Assembly (NCBI GenBank): GCA_029259675.1
Contig: JAJDES010000542.1
Coordinates: 1-19,254, forward strand
Origin: Planctomycetota bacterium
GTDB taxonomy: Bacteria > Planctomycetota > UBA1135 > GCA-002686595
DNA length: 19,254 nt
Reading direction: 5' to 3'
The notes under the pieces were generated by a model, which saw nothing but the letters and a program-made list of their open reading frames with translations, was not told the origin of the DNA and made no database searches. Both the position numbers and the translations under genes were made by a program. This document shows positions 1 to 8,451 of the stretch, piece by piece (the stretch's first letter is position 1; the number at the start of each line of letters is the position of its first letter).

Positions 1-1590
1 AAAGACTCCGAACCGATGGTGACTCTTCCCAAGAAGCCCGAAGGGGCCGAGTGGGCTGAACCTGCGATCGTGATTGAAAAAGCTCTCTATCGCTCCGACG
101 GTGCGGGATACCTCAAAGACGGCTACCACCACCTGTTCGTGTTGCCTTCAAGCGGTGGAACTCCGAGGCAAGTAACGAGCGGAGACTTCCATCATCGCGA
201 AAGTCCGGAATGGCAACTCGACGGCAAGTCCCTGATCTTCTCCGCCAACAGGCATGAGGATTGGGAGCACGACCCGCTGAACACCGACATCTACGAGCTG
301 ACGCTAAGTACGGGCGAACTTCGCGCCTTGACCGATCGTCGTGGCCCCGACTCATCACCGGCACTTTCCCCAGACGGTAAATTTCTCGCATACACCGGCT
401 TTGATGATCGTCAGCAGGGCTATCAAGTTTCACGCCTGTACTTACATGACTTCGCTACGGGCGAAAACGATGAATTGAGCGAGTTTTGGGACGTTAGCAT
501 CGAAAGCCCCGTTTGGCCGCGCAACGAATCAAACGATGAGATTCTCTTTCAGTTCGACCGTCGGGGGAGTACGCATATCGGAAGATATAAGTCCCGCACT
601 CGGCCCCTAGAAAGGTTGGCAACAAATCTGGGCGGCACAAGCATTGGCCGGCCTTACGGAGGCGGTTCCTTTACGGTCGCAGGCAACGGTGCGATTGCCT
701 ACACACATACGAATCCTGAGCGTCCGGCACAATTGGCATGCCTAATGAGTGGGTTTGGCGAACCGAACCTGCTTGGTGATTTGAATTCCGACTTACTCGG
801 GCAACGAGAATTGGCACGGGTTGAATCATTCACCACGCCCTCTTCGCATGACGGACGTCCGATTCAAGCTTGGCTGGCCTACCCGCCCGGCTTCGATCCC
901 CAGCAGCGATACCCTTTGATCCTGGAGATCCATGGCGGTCCCTTTGCCAATTACGGCGATCGCTTCTCAGCCGAAGTTCAACTTTACGCGGCCGCGGGCT
1001 ACGTAGTTCTCTACGCCAATCCGCGCGGCAGCACGAGCTACGGTGAAGAGTTCGGCAACTTGATTCACCACGCGTACCCAGGCAACGACTATGACGATCT
1101 CATGTCCGTCACCGATGCGGCGATCGAGATGGGCTTCATCGATCCGGAACGACTCTATGTAACCGGGGGCAGCGGAGGCGGCGTCCTCACCGCTTGGATT
1201 GTCGGCAAAACCCAACGCTTCAAGGCTGCCGTATCCGCCAAACCGGTCATCAACTGGACCAGCTTCGCCCTTACCAGCGACATCTACACCTTCGCATGGT
1301 TGTATTGGTTCGGCGCCATGCCCTGGGAGGACCCGTCCGCCTACTTGGCGCGATCTCCGTTGTCCTTGGTCGCCAACGTCAGCACACCGACCATGTTGCT
1401 CACCGGCGAAGCGGACTACCGCACGCCCATAACCGAGGCCGAGCAGTTCTACCAAGCCCTCAAATTGCGGCGCGTCGACAGTGCGCTCGTGCGCATCCCA
1501 GGTGCGTCCCACGGCATCGCGCGCAGACCGAGCCATCTAATCAGCAAGGTAGGCCACGTTCTGGCATGGTTTGAACGCTATGGCGAATGA
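1..1590 (+). CDS. S9-family serine peptidase (prolyl oligopeptidase/acylaminoacyl-peptidase type), 5' truncated
   Basis: The protein is a beta-propeller plus alpha/beta-hydrolase peptidase of family S9, which cleaves short peptides or N-blocked peptides. The reading frame is open back to base 1 with no stop. An ATG lies at 16, but the 524 residues from it are shorter than the roughly 600-700 usual for the family, so the true start is probably upstream of the window. Propeller-type repeats are visible near the start (SPALSPDGK, with LYLHDFATG a little later). The C-terminal catalytic domain is complete: the HGGP oxyanion motif follows LILEI, the nucleophile is Ser386 in TGGSGGG, the acid is Asp467 in GEADYRTP, and the base is His499 in GASHGI (numbers from the ATG at 16). 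It converges on the downstream minus-strand radical SAM gene. Cellular location cannot be judged without the N-terminus. Family assignment is secure; exact substrate is unknown. Confidence 0.93.
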   Translation, partial: KDSEPMVTLPKKPEGAEWAEPAIVIEKALYRSDGAGYLKDGYHHLFVLPSSGGTPRQVTSGDFHHRESPEWQLDGKSLIFSANRHEDWEHDPLNTDIYELTLSTGELRALTDRRGPDSSPALSPDGKFLAYTGFDDRQQGYQVSRLYLHDFATGENDELSEFWDVSIESPVWPRNESNDEILFQFDRRGSTHIGRYKSRTRPLERLATNLGGTSIGRPYGGGSFTVAGNGAIAYTHTNPERPAQLACLMSGFGEPNLLGDLNSDLLGQRELARVESFTTPSSHDGRPIQAWLAYPPGFDPQQRYPLILEIHGGPFANYGDRFSAEVQLYAAAGYVVLYANPRGSTSYGEEFGNLIHHAYPGNDYDDLMSVTDAAIEMGFIDPERLYVTGGSGGGVLTAWIVGKTQRFKAAVSAKPVINWTSFALTSDIYTFAWLYWFGAMPWEDPSAYLARSPLSLVANVSTPTMLLTGEADYRTPITEAEQFYQALKLRRVDSALVRIPGASHGIARRPSHLISKVGHVLAWFERYGE

Positions 1591-1640
1591 CAGCACGCTC
1601 GGCACAAATTATCGGCCAAACGCCCACTGAGATCGAATCC

Positions 1641-1684
1641 TGCGCATGAAGCGCATCGAAGCCTGCTGAGTCAGAGCGCTCAGC
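1641..1684. terminator. Two small hairpins between convergent genes, possible bidirectional terminator
   Basis: Two perfect short stems lie in the 121-bp gap between the convergent S9 peptidase and radical SAM genes. The first is TGCGC/GCGCA (1641-1645 with 1651-1655, 5-nt loop) and the second is GCTGAG/CTCAGC (1665-1670 with 1679-1684, 8-nt loop). Only a TTT follows on the plus strand, so an intrinsic terminator is not proven. The position is right for one. Confidence 0.3.
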
Positions 1685-1711
1685 TTTCGAGGCCGAACCG
1701 CCCTGGAAGCT

Positions 1712-3766
1712 TCACATGGCGGAGCCGATGGCCGGGTAATTCTCGGAGCTACTCTCGACCGGCTCCTCGGGACCCATGGCTGTCGAACCGACAATACCGT
1801 GGTCGATCAAGCGCTTGGCGTGACGATCGAAATCCGAACCGCTTGCGAAGCTCTGTCGCAACTCCGCAACCGTGCACCCGCCTCGATCGCGAACGGAAAG
1901 AGCCATTTCAAATTCCTCCGGCTCCAATTCGTGGAAGCGATTGGAAAGGCCTACATAGGCGAAGTGGGTCACTTGGGCACCGGTATCCCAGCGATAGAAA
2001 TCGTTGGCCGCGGGCAATGACAGTTGCACAGTCGCGTTGTCCGAACGAACAAAGCTCGGGGGACCGAGCACTTTGCGTGCAACAATCTTGGGCACCAACT
2101 CGGGGCGATTCTTGCTGTAAAGCAGCGCCGCACCGGATTCGATCAAATACAGATCTCCGTGAGCACTAAACGTTTGGTGCAAGTACTCGGCATCCCAATC
2201 CAGACCGTCGTGGCGTTTGTAGCCGATGTCTCCGGCCGCCGTGGTCACGATGTCGATTCCGTAGGGCGTGGGGTCCTTGTAGACCGGAACATCGTGTCCC
2301 AAGCCGAAGGTTCCGATGTAGCCCGTGAAGTGGATGCGGTCGCGGCGGCGCGCAAGATAGCGCCACGTTTCGCGCGCATCCTCCTCCGATTCCGTCGGAA
2401 AGCCCACGAAGAAGAACACACCGACTGCGATGTTGGCCGCGGATAAGCGGTCGAGGATGGTTTCGATGCGGTTGAGGTCATTGCCCTTGCCCATGTCATC
2501 GAGCACGCGTTGGACGCCGGATTCGAATCCGAACTGCAACCAGCGACAACCACCCTTGGCCAAGGTCTCCACGTACTTTTCATCCGTGTAGACCTTGTCG
2601 AACTTCACCTGGGCCATCCAATTGATGTCGATGCCCTCTTCGCGCGAACGCTCCGAAATTTCGGTCAGCATCGCCGGGGGCGTGAGCGGATCCCAGAACA
2701 TGAAGTTGTTGATCCCTTGCTCGGTCGCAATCTGGCGCAGGTCCTTCCAAACCTCGGAAGAGCCGCGCCGGCGGAAGCGCAGGCGAAAACTCTCGGGGCA
2801 GAACGTGCACTTGCCGTAATAGCAACCGCGCGAAGTGGTCAAGCTGGCGATGCGCTCGGGACTGATGTATTGATCCCAATCAACATCCGTGAAGTCGGGC
2901 ACAGGCGTTGCGCTCATATCCACGAAGCGCTGGCACGTCGGCTCGACGATCTCGCCTTGCTCCAGTCGATACAACGCGGGCACTTCGGATAGGTCCGACC
3001 CGTTTTCGAGGCCGGCGGCCAACTCGACCAACGCTTCCTCGCCTTCGCCGGTGATGACGAAGTCGATGTACTTGAAGAAGCGCTTGTCCTTGCAAAGGAT
3101 GTGCTCGGCATCGGAAATTCCGGTTCCGCCCGCTACGACCTTCGCATTCGGGTAACGCTCCTTGATCCAGCGCGCGTAGCGCAGGGCTCCGCCCAACTGA
3201 GTTGAAAAGGGAACCGTGATCGCAACCAGTTGCGGATCAAATTCATCCAACTTGGGGCGCAGCGCCTCCTCGTAGCAGCGCACCCATGGATCATCCGCCA
3301 TTTCCGCATCCAGCCACGGATAGAGCTCGTCGCTGAAGCGCTCGTTGCGCGGATCAAAACGCGGTCGAACCGTGCCGAACATTTGAACGATCGAGAGCAG
3401 CGCATGATGATCAAGGCGCATCTGGTCAGGATCGTAGTACTCGCTCGGGTTGCGCAATCTTTGGGCAGCTTCCTCCGCGCCCAAAATCAAATCGCGCGGC
3501 ATCGCCAGCAAGCGCGCCAAACCGTGCAAACGAGAAAGGTCGGCCGAGCCGTTTTGCGCGGCGCCGCGCTCCATTTCGCCGTCGAGCAAAGCGTAGTAGT
3601 GCTCGAGGTTTTCGCGCCGGATCAGTCGATTGAAGCTGATCGCTGAAACGTCCAACGGCAAAACGGTGTGCCCGGCCTTGCGCAAGCAGGCATTGAAAAG
3701 GGCCAACCCTCCGAACGGCATGGCGGGAATCGAAAAATCCGCCGGGTAGCAAACGAGAATGTTCAT
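1712..3766 (-). CDS. B12-binding-domain radical SAM protein with C-terminal winged-helix-like tail
   Basis: This 684-residue protein starts at the ATG at 3766 (MNILVCYPAD). The frame is open further up to 3880, but that extension is arginine-rich and unlike the family. Residues 1 to about 270 resemble the cobalamin-binding fold of B12-type radical SAM enzymes: an MPFGGLALFNACLRKAGH-like segment near the start, then VVAGGTG and VITGEGEEALVELA. I do not see the DxHxxG base-off histidine motif. The [4Fe-4S] cysteines are C315, C320 and C323 in RGCYYGKCTFC, a CX4CX2C spacing rather than the common CX3CX2C. FGFESG and FFFVGFPTE are typical of the radical SAM barrel. The last 60 or so residues (GGCTVAELRQSF, RLIDHGIVGS) look like a winged-helix or PqqD-like module. 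The reaction and substrate cannot be inferred. It lies downstream of an SGNH gene on the same strand, with a 369-bp gap, so it probably has its own promoter. No clear Shine-Dalgarno site is seen. Confidence 0.88.
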   Translation of the reverse strand: MNILVCYPADFSIPAMPFGGLALFNACLRKAGHTVLPLDVSAISFNRLIRRENLEHYYALLDGEMERGAAQNGSADLSRLHGLARLLAMPRDLILGAEEAAQRLRNPSEYYDPDQMRLDHHALLSIVQMFGTVRPRFDPRNERFSDELYPWLDAEMADDPWVRCYEEALRPKLDEFDPQLVAITVPFSTQLGGALRYARWIKERYPNAKVVAGGTGISDAEHILCKDKRFFKYIDFVITGEGEEALVELAAGLENGSDLSEVPALYRLEQGEIVEPTCQRFVDMSATPVPDFTDVDWDQYISPERIASLTTSRGCYYGKCTFCPESFRLRFRRRGSSEVWKDLRQIATEQGINNFMFWDPLTPPAMLTEISERSREEGIDINWMAQVKFDKVYTDEKYVETLAKGGCRWLQFGFESGVQRVLDDMGKGNDLNRIETILDRLSAANIAVGVFFFVGFPTESEEDARETWRYLARRRDRIHFTGYIGTFGLGHDVPVYKDPTPYGIDIVTTAAGDIGYKRHDGLDWDAEYLHQTFSAHGDLYLIESGAALLYSKNRPELVPKIVARKVLGPPSFVRSDNATVQLSLPAANDFYRWDTGAQVTHFAYVGLSNRFHELEPEEFEMALSVRDRGGCTVAELRQSFASGSDFDRHAKRLIDHGIVGSTAMGPEEPVESSSENYPAIGSAM

Positions 3767-4135
3767 CAGGGTGCTTGCTCGATCGGAATCAAGTGAGTGT
3801 TGGAATCGTATCCCTTGGGTAATTTGCCGGGGCGCGGACGAGCTGGGAAACCGCGCTGGGAGCCGCTCGGGGCGCCTCATTTTGAGGCGCAGGGCGGAAC
3901 CCTTACGTGAGCTATCAGGCCTCCCCTTGGAGTTCGCAATCTTAGCATGAGCCCGGACCGCAAGGCTGGGATTGCTTGGCCCCTATCGGCCAGTTCCGAA
4001 CCTGATCAGGAGCACATGAGCCGGTTCGAAGCTTCACCCGAGGCGCTCCGACGCAATCTGAGACCAAAAGGAGTCACGACCGGTCCCGATTGAGAGGAAT
4101 TCGCACCGAAACTTCGTCTGGATGCGTTTTCGAGC
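3767..4135. other. 369-bp gap between SGNH and radical SAM genes
   Basis: No convincing gene was found. Seen on the minus strand is a TACGAT that could be a -10 box about 30 nt upstream of the radical SAM start, without a matching -35. A perfect 7-bp hairpin (3872-3890) is listed separately. A 25-codon plus-strand ORF at 4016-4093 is preceded by AGGAG and is discussed as a weak finding. Confidence 0.4.
3872..3890. repeat. Perfect inverted repeat GCGCCTC-5-GAGGCGC
   Basis: A 7-bp GC-rich stem (3872-3878 with 3884-3890) has a 5-nt loop, ATTTT on the plus strand. It lies about 105 bp upstream of the radical SAM start and 245 bp after the SGNH stop on the same strand. No U-run follows on either strand, so an intrinsic terminator is not supported. 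It could be a leader hairpin or a protein-binding palindrome. Confidence 0.4.
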
Positions 4136-5683
4136 CTACTGACCGAATTTCCTCGGCAGCAGTTCCGCCGCAAGGCTGCGTGCCAGCAAGCCGCCCATGG
4201 CCTCCGCCCCGCGCTCATTGAAATGGCAGTCGTCGTAGTAAAACTCATCGAGGCCGACCATGTCCTCGCTCTCGACGCAGGTCACGCCGGCCCGCTCGGT
4301 TTCGGCCAGCAACCTTTGGTTGTACAGATCCAACCCCTCGCGCAGAGCGCGCGGGCTCAGGTACTTGGCATCGCCCAGTTCCCCCAAGCCCAACCGTCTT
4401 GATGCTCGCTCGTCCAACCCCTCCCACCAGAGGGCTGGCTGGGTAACGAAAATCGGTAGAACTCCGCGCTCGCGGCTCAGTTCGATCAGTTGAGCTACTT
4501 GCTCACCAAAACGATCCAGGTCTTCGGTCAAATCCGGCAATTCGTCTTGTATGACTGCTCGCTTGCGCCGATCGCGTCGAAAACGCAAGTGCTCTCCATT
4601 TCTGGATTGCTGACGGTGGCGCTCCCGTGGCACCAGACCAGCCAGGGCCAAACTGCGGCTCCAAGCGGGCTGCCGACTCGCTTCTGTTGAGTCTCCGCGC
4701 AGAGCCCAAAGGAAGTCGTTCATGCCGACGAGAAAAACGACGGCTTGCACACGCCCTAGCACTTCCGCTCCTGAAACAAACTCCAAGTGATTGGTGTTGC
4801 GCACATCACCGAAGCCGGCGCTGCCGATCCAGATCGGGCGATTGCCGCCGAGCGCTTCCAACTCGCGTTCCAAGTGGGACTGCCAGGTTCCCGTGTCGTC
4901 CAAATAGACGCAATCCGTTGTTGAGCCACCCACGCATAGCACGCGCAAGGCTTCTGAGCTGCGCGGAATCGCAGTTCCGCGAACTCCGTAAGTATTGGTT
5001 GAATAAGTAACCGGACCTTGCACACCCGTAATCAATTCGGGCGATGGGTAGCGAACCTGCTTTAGCTGTGGTCGGCGCAAATGCGCATCTGCGCTTGGTT
5101 CGGCCGCAAACACTTCTTGCCCGGCGAACAGCCCGCCACTTGCGACAATCAAGAGCACGCCCAAGGGAACTCCCAGGCCCGCGAGCATGCGCTGTCCGAA
5201 GCGGAAGCAAAGCAGCAGGGTCACTGCAACGCAGTAAAGCCCCAACGCACCGAGCACAACAGACTCAATTGCCGCCGTCGGCCTCCAGCCCTTCCAACTG
5301 GAAAAGGCTGCATCGACAAGCATCCAAACGGCCGGCACCAACAGCAATACAAAGCCCAATCGATCGCGCCGAAACACTTCCGTGTATTCGTCCGGCTGAG
5401 CGAGAGCGGCTCGCTTCAGTTGCTTTACCGGCGTGGATTCCGGTCGAGCCAACGGACCCGACTTGCTTCTCGCAGCCCACAAACGGGCAATCTCGCTCGA
5501 TTCAGGCGATGGCGTCTCAACGCCGGAAGCCGTGCCTTCGGAAGCCACGTTGCCCACCAATGAATTGCCCACCAATGAATTGCCCACCAAAGAATTGGCT
5601 GTCGGCTGTCCGCCTTGGGCGAACCCCGACTTGGACGCTGGGTCGGAGCGTTCCTCGCCGTCTTGTGTGCTGGAAAGATCCAT
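4136..5683 (-). CDS. Membrane-anchored SGNH/GDSL-hydrolase-like protein
   Basis: This is a 515-residue protein if the ATG at 5683 (MDLSST) is used; a GTG at 5752 would add 23 residues, and neither has a clear Shine-Dalgarno site. The first 110 or so residues are polar and low-complexity, with a triple NSLVG repeat. About three hydrophobic helices follow (LGFVLLLVPAVWMLV; a stretch around VLGALGLYCVAVTLLL; VPLGVLLIVASGGLF), then a C-terminal SGNH domain. Its blocks are GGSTTD (Ser254), VGMND (Asn322) and DDCHFNERG (Asp484, His487), so the Ser-Asn-Asp/His set is complete. Known members are esterases, lipases or acyl-transfer enzymes of the envelope; here the catalytic domain is probably outside the membrane. 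The substrate is unknown. It is divergent from msrB. A second, distantly similar SGNH protein is at 16157-17491. Confidence 0.82.
   Translation of the reverse strand: MDLSSTQDGEERSDPASKSGFAQGGQPTANSLVGNSLVGNSLVGNVASEGTASGVETPSPESSEIARLWAARSKSGPLARPESTPVKQLKRAALAQPDEYTEVFRRDRLGFVLLLVPAVWMLVDAAFSSWKGWRPTAAIESVVLGALGLYCVAVTLLLCFRFGQRMLAGLGVPLGVLLIVASGGLFAGQEVFAAEPSADAHLRRPQLKQVRYPSPELITGVQGPVTYSTNTYGVRGTAIPRSSEALRVLCVGGSTTDCVYLDDTGTWQSHLERELEALGGNRPIWIGSAGFGDVRNTNHLEFVSGAEVLGRVQAVVFLVGMNDFLWALRGDSTEASRQPAWSRSLALAGLVPRERHRQQSRNGEHLRFRRDRRKRAVIQDELPDLTEDLDRFGEQVAQLIELSRERGVLPIFVTQPALWWEGLDERASRRLGLGELGDAKYLSPRALREGLDLYNQRLLAETERAGVTCVESEDMVGLDEFYYDDCHFNERGAEAMGGLLARSLAAELLPRKFGQ
5550..5594 (-). 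repeat. Three tandem 15-bp units coding NSLVG x3
   Basis: Three consecutive 15-bp units (TTGCCCACCAATGAA on the plus strand; 5550-5564, 5565-5579, 5580-5594) differ by a single base in the third copy. They lie in frame in the low-complexity N-terminal part of the SGNH gene. Near-identity implies recent slippage. Because the unit is a multiple of three, copy-number change would alter only linker length. Confidence 0.85.
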
Positions 5684-5844
5684 GGATGGGTGACATCGAA
5701 ATTTTTCCTGCTGAAGCTGTGGATTCAGCCTCCAGGCAAACAACGACCTCACCTAAAAGACTAGCTGAGAGCTACCCGTGCGCCAATCCCTGCTTCCCGG
5801 TGGTCCTCAATTCGACACATTCACCCTCGGGGACGTGGCCGAAT

Positions 5845-5863
5845 GGCGCCAAGCTTGGGCGCC
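5845..5863. repeat. Perfect inverted repeat GGCGCC-7-GGCGCC
   Basis: Two copies of the palindrome GGCGCC (5845-5850, 5858-5863) are separated by AAGCTTG and can pair into a 6-bp stem. It lies about 160 bp upstream of the chosen SGNH start, in the divergent promoter region. It could be an operator or a leader hairpin; no U-run is present. Confidence 0.35.
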
Positions 5864-6128
5864 TCCGCAGCTCGGAAATGGAACCGGCCCCAAGAATCAC
5901 TTGGCGCTCAGGACTTGCAATCAATGGGCGGAGGAAAGCGGCTTCGGCGCGGCCGAGCCTTCCTCGAATTGACTAACAACTCGCTATCGGGGCAAGTAAG
6001 CAAAAGCGGTCATCGCTTGCACTACCGATGGAAGGCAAGTCGAGGTCCACCGGCATTCCATTCTTGCGTGCGACCCGAAACGGCTCATCTTGCGAACTTG
6101 ATGGCATTCCAAGCGGCAAGCCTCAACG

Positions 6129-6134
6129 TATGAT
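6129..6134 (+). promoter_or_regulatory. Putative -10 box TATGAT, implying a leaderless msrB mRNA
   Basis: TATGAT matches the sigma-70 -10 consensus at 5 of 6 bases and ends 9 nt before the msrB ATG at 6144. Transcription would then begin at or within a few bases of the start codon, which agrees with the absence of a Shine-Dalgarno site. No clear -35 is seen at the expected spacing (6106-6111 reads ATTCCA). Confidence 0.4.
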
Positions 6135-6143
6135 GGGCACACC

Positions 6144-6545
6144 ATGGAAGAGCGGATAACAAAAAGTGAAGACGAGTGGCGCCGTGAACTGAGTCCGGAA
6201 GAGTTTCGCGTCACGCGCCAGGCGGGAACCGAGGCGCCGTATTCCGGTGAGTATTGCAACACGAAGACGATAGGCACCTACGCTTGCAAGTGTTGCGGTT
6301 TGGCACTCTTTCGCTCGAATGCGAAGTTTGAGTCGGGTTGCGGGTGGCCCAGTTTTTTTGAACCGCTGGACGGCGCGCACTTGGAAGAGATTGAAGACAA
6401 CAGCCTGGGCATGCACCGCGTCGAGATCAGGTGCAAGCGCTGCTCTGCGCACCTGGGTCACATTTTCCCCGACGGTCCCCCGCCCACCGGCATGCGCTAT
6501 TGCATCAATTCTGTTTCGATCAAGTTGGACCCGGAGGAGGCCTGA
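6144..6545 (+). CDS. msrB: Peptide-methionine (R)-S-oxide reductase MsrB
   Basis: This 133-residue stand-alone MsrB reduces methionine-R-sulfoxide in oxidised proteins, using thioredoxin as reductant. All key features are visible: the zinc-binding pairs C48/C51 and C97/C100, the GWPSF motif at 67-71, the HLGHIFPDGP segment at 103-112, and the catalytic C120 in RYCINS. C66, in the sequence SGCGW, is at the place of the resolving cysteine found in many members. The catalytic residue is encoded by TGC, so this is the cysteine form rather than the selenocysteine form. No signal peptide is seen, so it is probably cytoplasmic. Length is normal for the family. No msrA is adjacent. The ATG at 6144 has no Shine-Dalgarno site but has a TATGAT box 9 nt upstream. 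It is probably monocistronic, with a 442-bp gap before icd. Confidence 0.97.
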   Translation: MEERITKSEDEWRRELSPEEFRVTRQAGTEAPYSGEYCNTKTIGTYACKCCGLALFRSNAKFESGCGWPSFFEPLDGAHLEEIEDNSLGMHRVEIRCKRCSAHLGHIFPDGPPPTGMRYCINSVSIKLDPEEA

Positions 6546-6987
6546 TTCCGGCCTCCACGGGATCGCAGATCAATCCGGCTCCCCGCCGGCCTGCCTTGCG
6601 CCTCTGGAACCCGATGGAAAACGGGCGATAGACCCGACCTAGCCCCAAGAATCGGGAAATCGCAGCGGGCCACTGCCCGAGGCGCCGCAAGCGCCGCACT
6701 GCAGATGCAGCGCCGGCTAGAACTTTTCGTTCGGCGGAATTTGTTGCCGCCACGCATTCCTTTGGCCCTCTGCGCGCGGTTCACACCACGACCGCGGAAT
6801 CATCGCATACGAGCCTTGGGTCGGCGGGCACCTCAAACCTGGATCAAGCGAGGCGAGGAAGTCGTGCGAAGCCCCAACAAAGGTTATTCTCTGCCACTCA
6901 ACGCACTTTGTATTCCCAACGGCCGAGCTCAACGATCCATTAGCTCGCTCCGGACAGCCACCGGAGCCCCTGCCAACCGCGCCCGAC
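6546..6987. other. 442-bp intergenic region between msrB and icd
   Basis: No gene can be supported here; a long plus-strand frame from 6705 runs into icd in another frame and looks like a shadow. Short GC hairpins are present: CCGGC/GCCGG at 6575-6589 (30 bp after the msrB stop, a possible weak terminator) and GGCGC/GCGCC at 6681-6695. The icd promoter must lie here; TATTCT near 6894 is a possible -10, without a good -35. Confidence 0.4.
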
Positions 6988-8289
<1,302 letters not shown>

Positions 8290-8330
8290 ACACGGGTCCT
8301 CCCGCGCATGCATCTCGGCATGGAAGAATT

Positions 8331-8364
8331 GGCGGCGGGGCTCGCACAACGGAGTGCCGCCGCC
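8331..8364 (+). promoter_or_regulatory. Intercistronic hairpin between icd and aceK
   Basis: A perfect 8-bp GC stem, GGCGGCGG (8331-8338) with CCGCCGCC (8357-8364), encloses an 18-nt loop that can itself pair partly. It starts 41 bp after the icd stop and ends 87 bp before aceK. A short T-run, GTTTTT, lies about 38 bp further on, too far for a standard intrinsic terminator. It could attenuate read-through or protect the icd 3' end, keeping the kinase scarcer than its substrate. That role is inference. Confidence 0.45.
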
Positions 8365-8451
8365 GGCCCACTGCTCAAGTCACGTGGGCGGTACACATTG
8401 CTGCGTTTTTGAACTTCACGGCCCCATGCCCCCGCTCAACGCCGCCGACTG

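Larger units (their letters stand above)
5684..6143. other. Divergent intergenic region upstream of the SGNH gene and msrB
   Basis: The 460 bp between the divergent starts (391 bp if the SGNH gene starts at the GTG at 5752) hold no convincing gene. It must contain promoters in both directions. A GGCGCC/GGCGCC hairpin (5845-5863) and a TATGAT box just before msrB (6129-6134) are listed separately. A stretch near 5834-5848 looks like a tRNA D-arm, but no matching T-arm or acceptor stem was found. Confidence 0.4.

Noticed and set aside
967..1536. Long minus-strand frame opposite the S9 peptidase catalytic domain
   Set aside because: It is a mirror of a GC-rich coding sequence, and its product has no recognisable feature.
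3767..3880. N-terminal extension of the radical SAM protein to 3880
   Set aside because: The extension is Arg/Ser-rich and starts within a perfect hairpin, while MNILVCYPAD matches the usual beginning of the B12-binding fold.
5834..5848. Sequence resembling a tRNA-Ser/Leu D-arm (GTGGCCGAATGG) in the SGNH/msrB intergenic region
   Set aside because: No T-loop (TTCGANTC), no pairing acceptor stem and no CCA-side match occur within 100 bp downstream.
6498..6510. MsrB checked for selenocysteine at its catalytic site
   Set aside because: The catalytic codon is TGC (C120), and there is no in-frame TGA before the end of the conserved domain.
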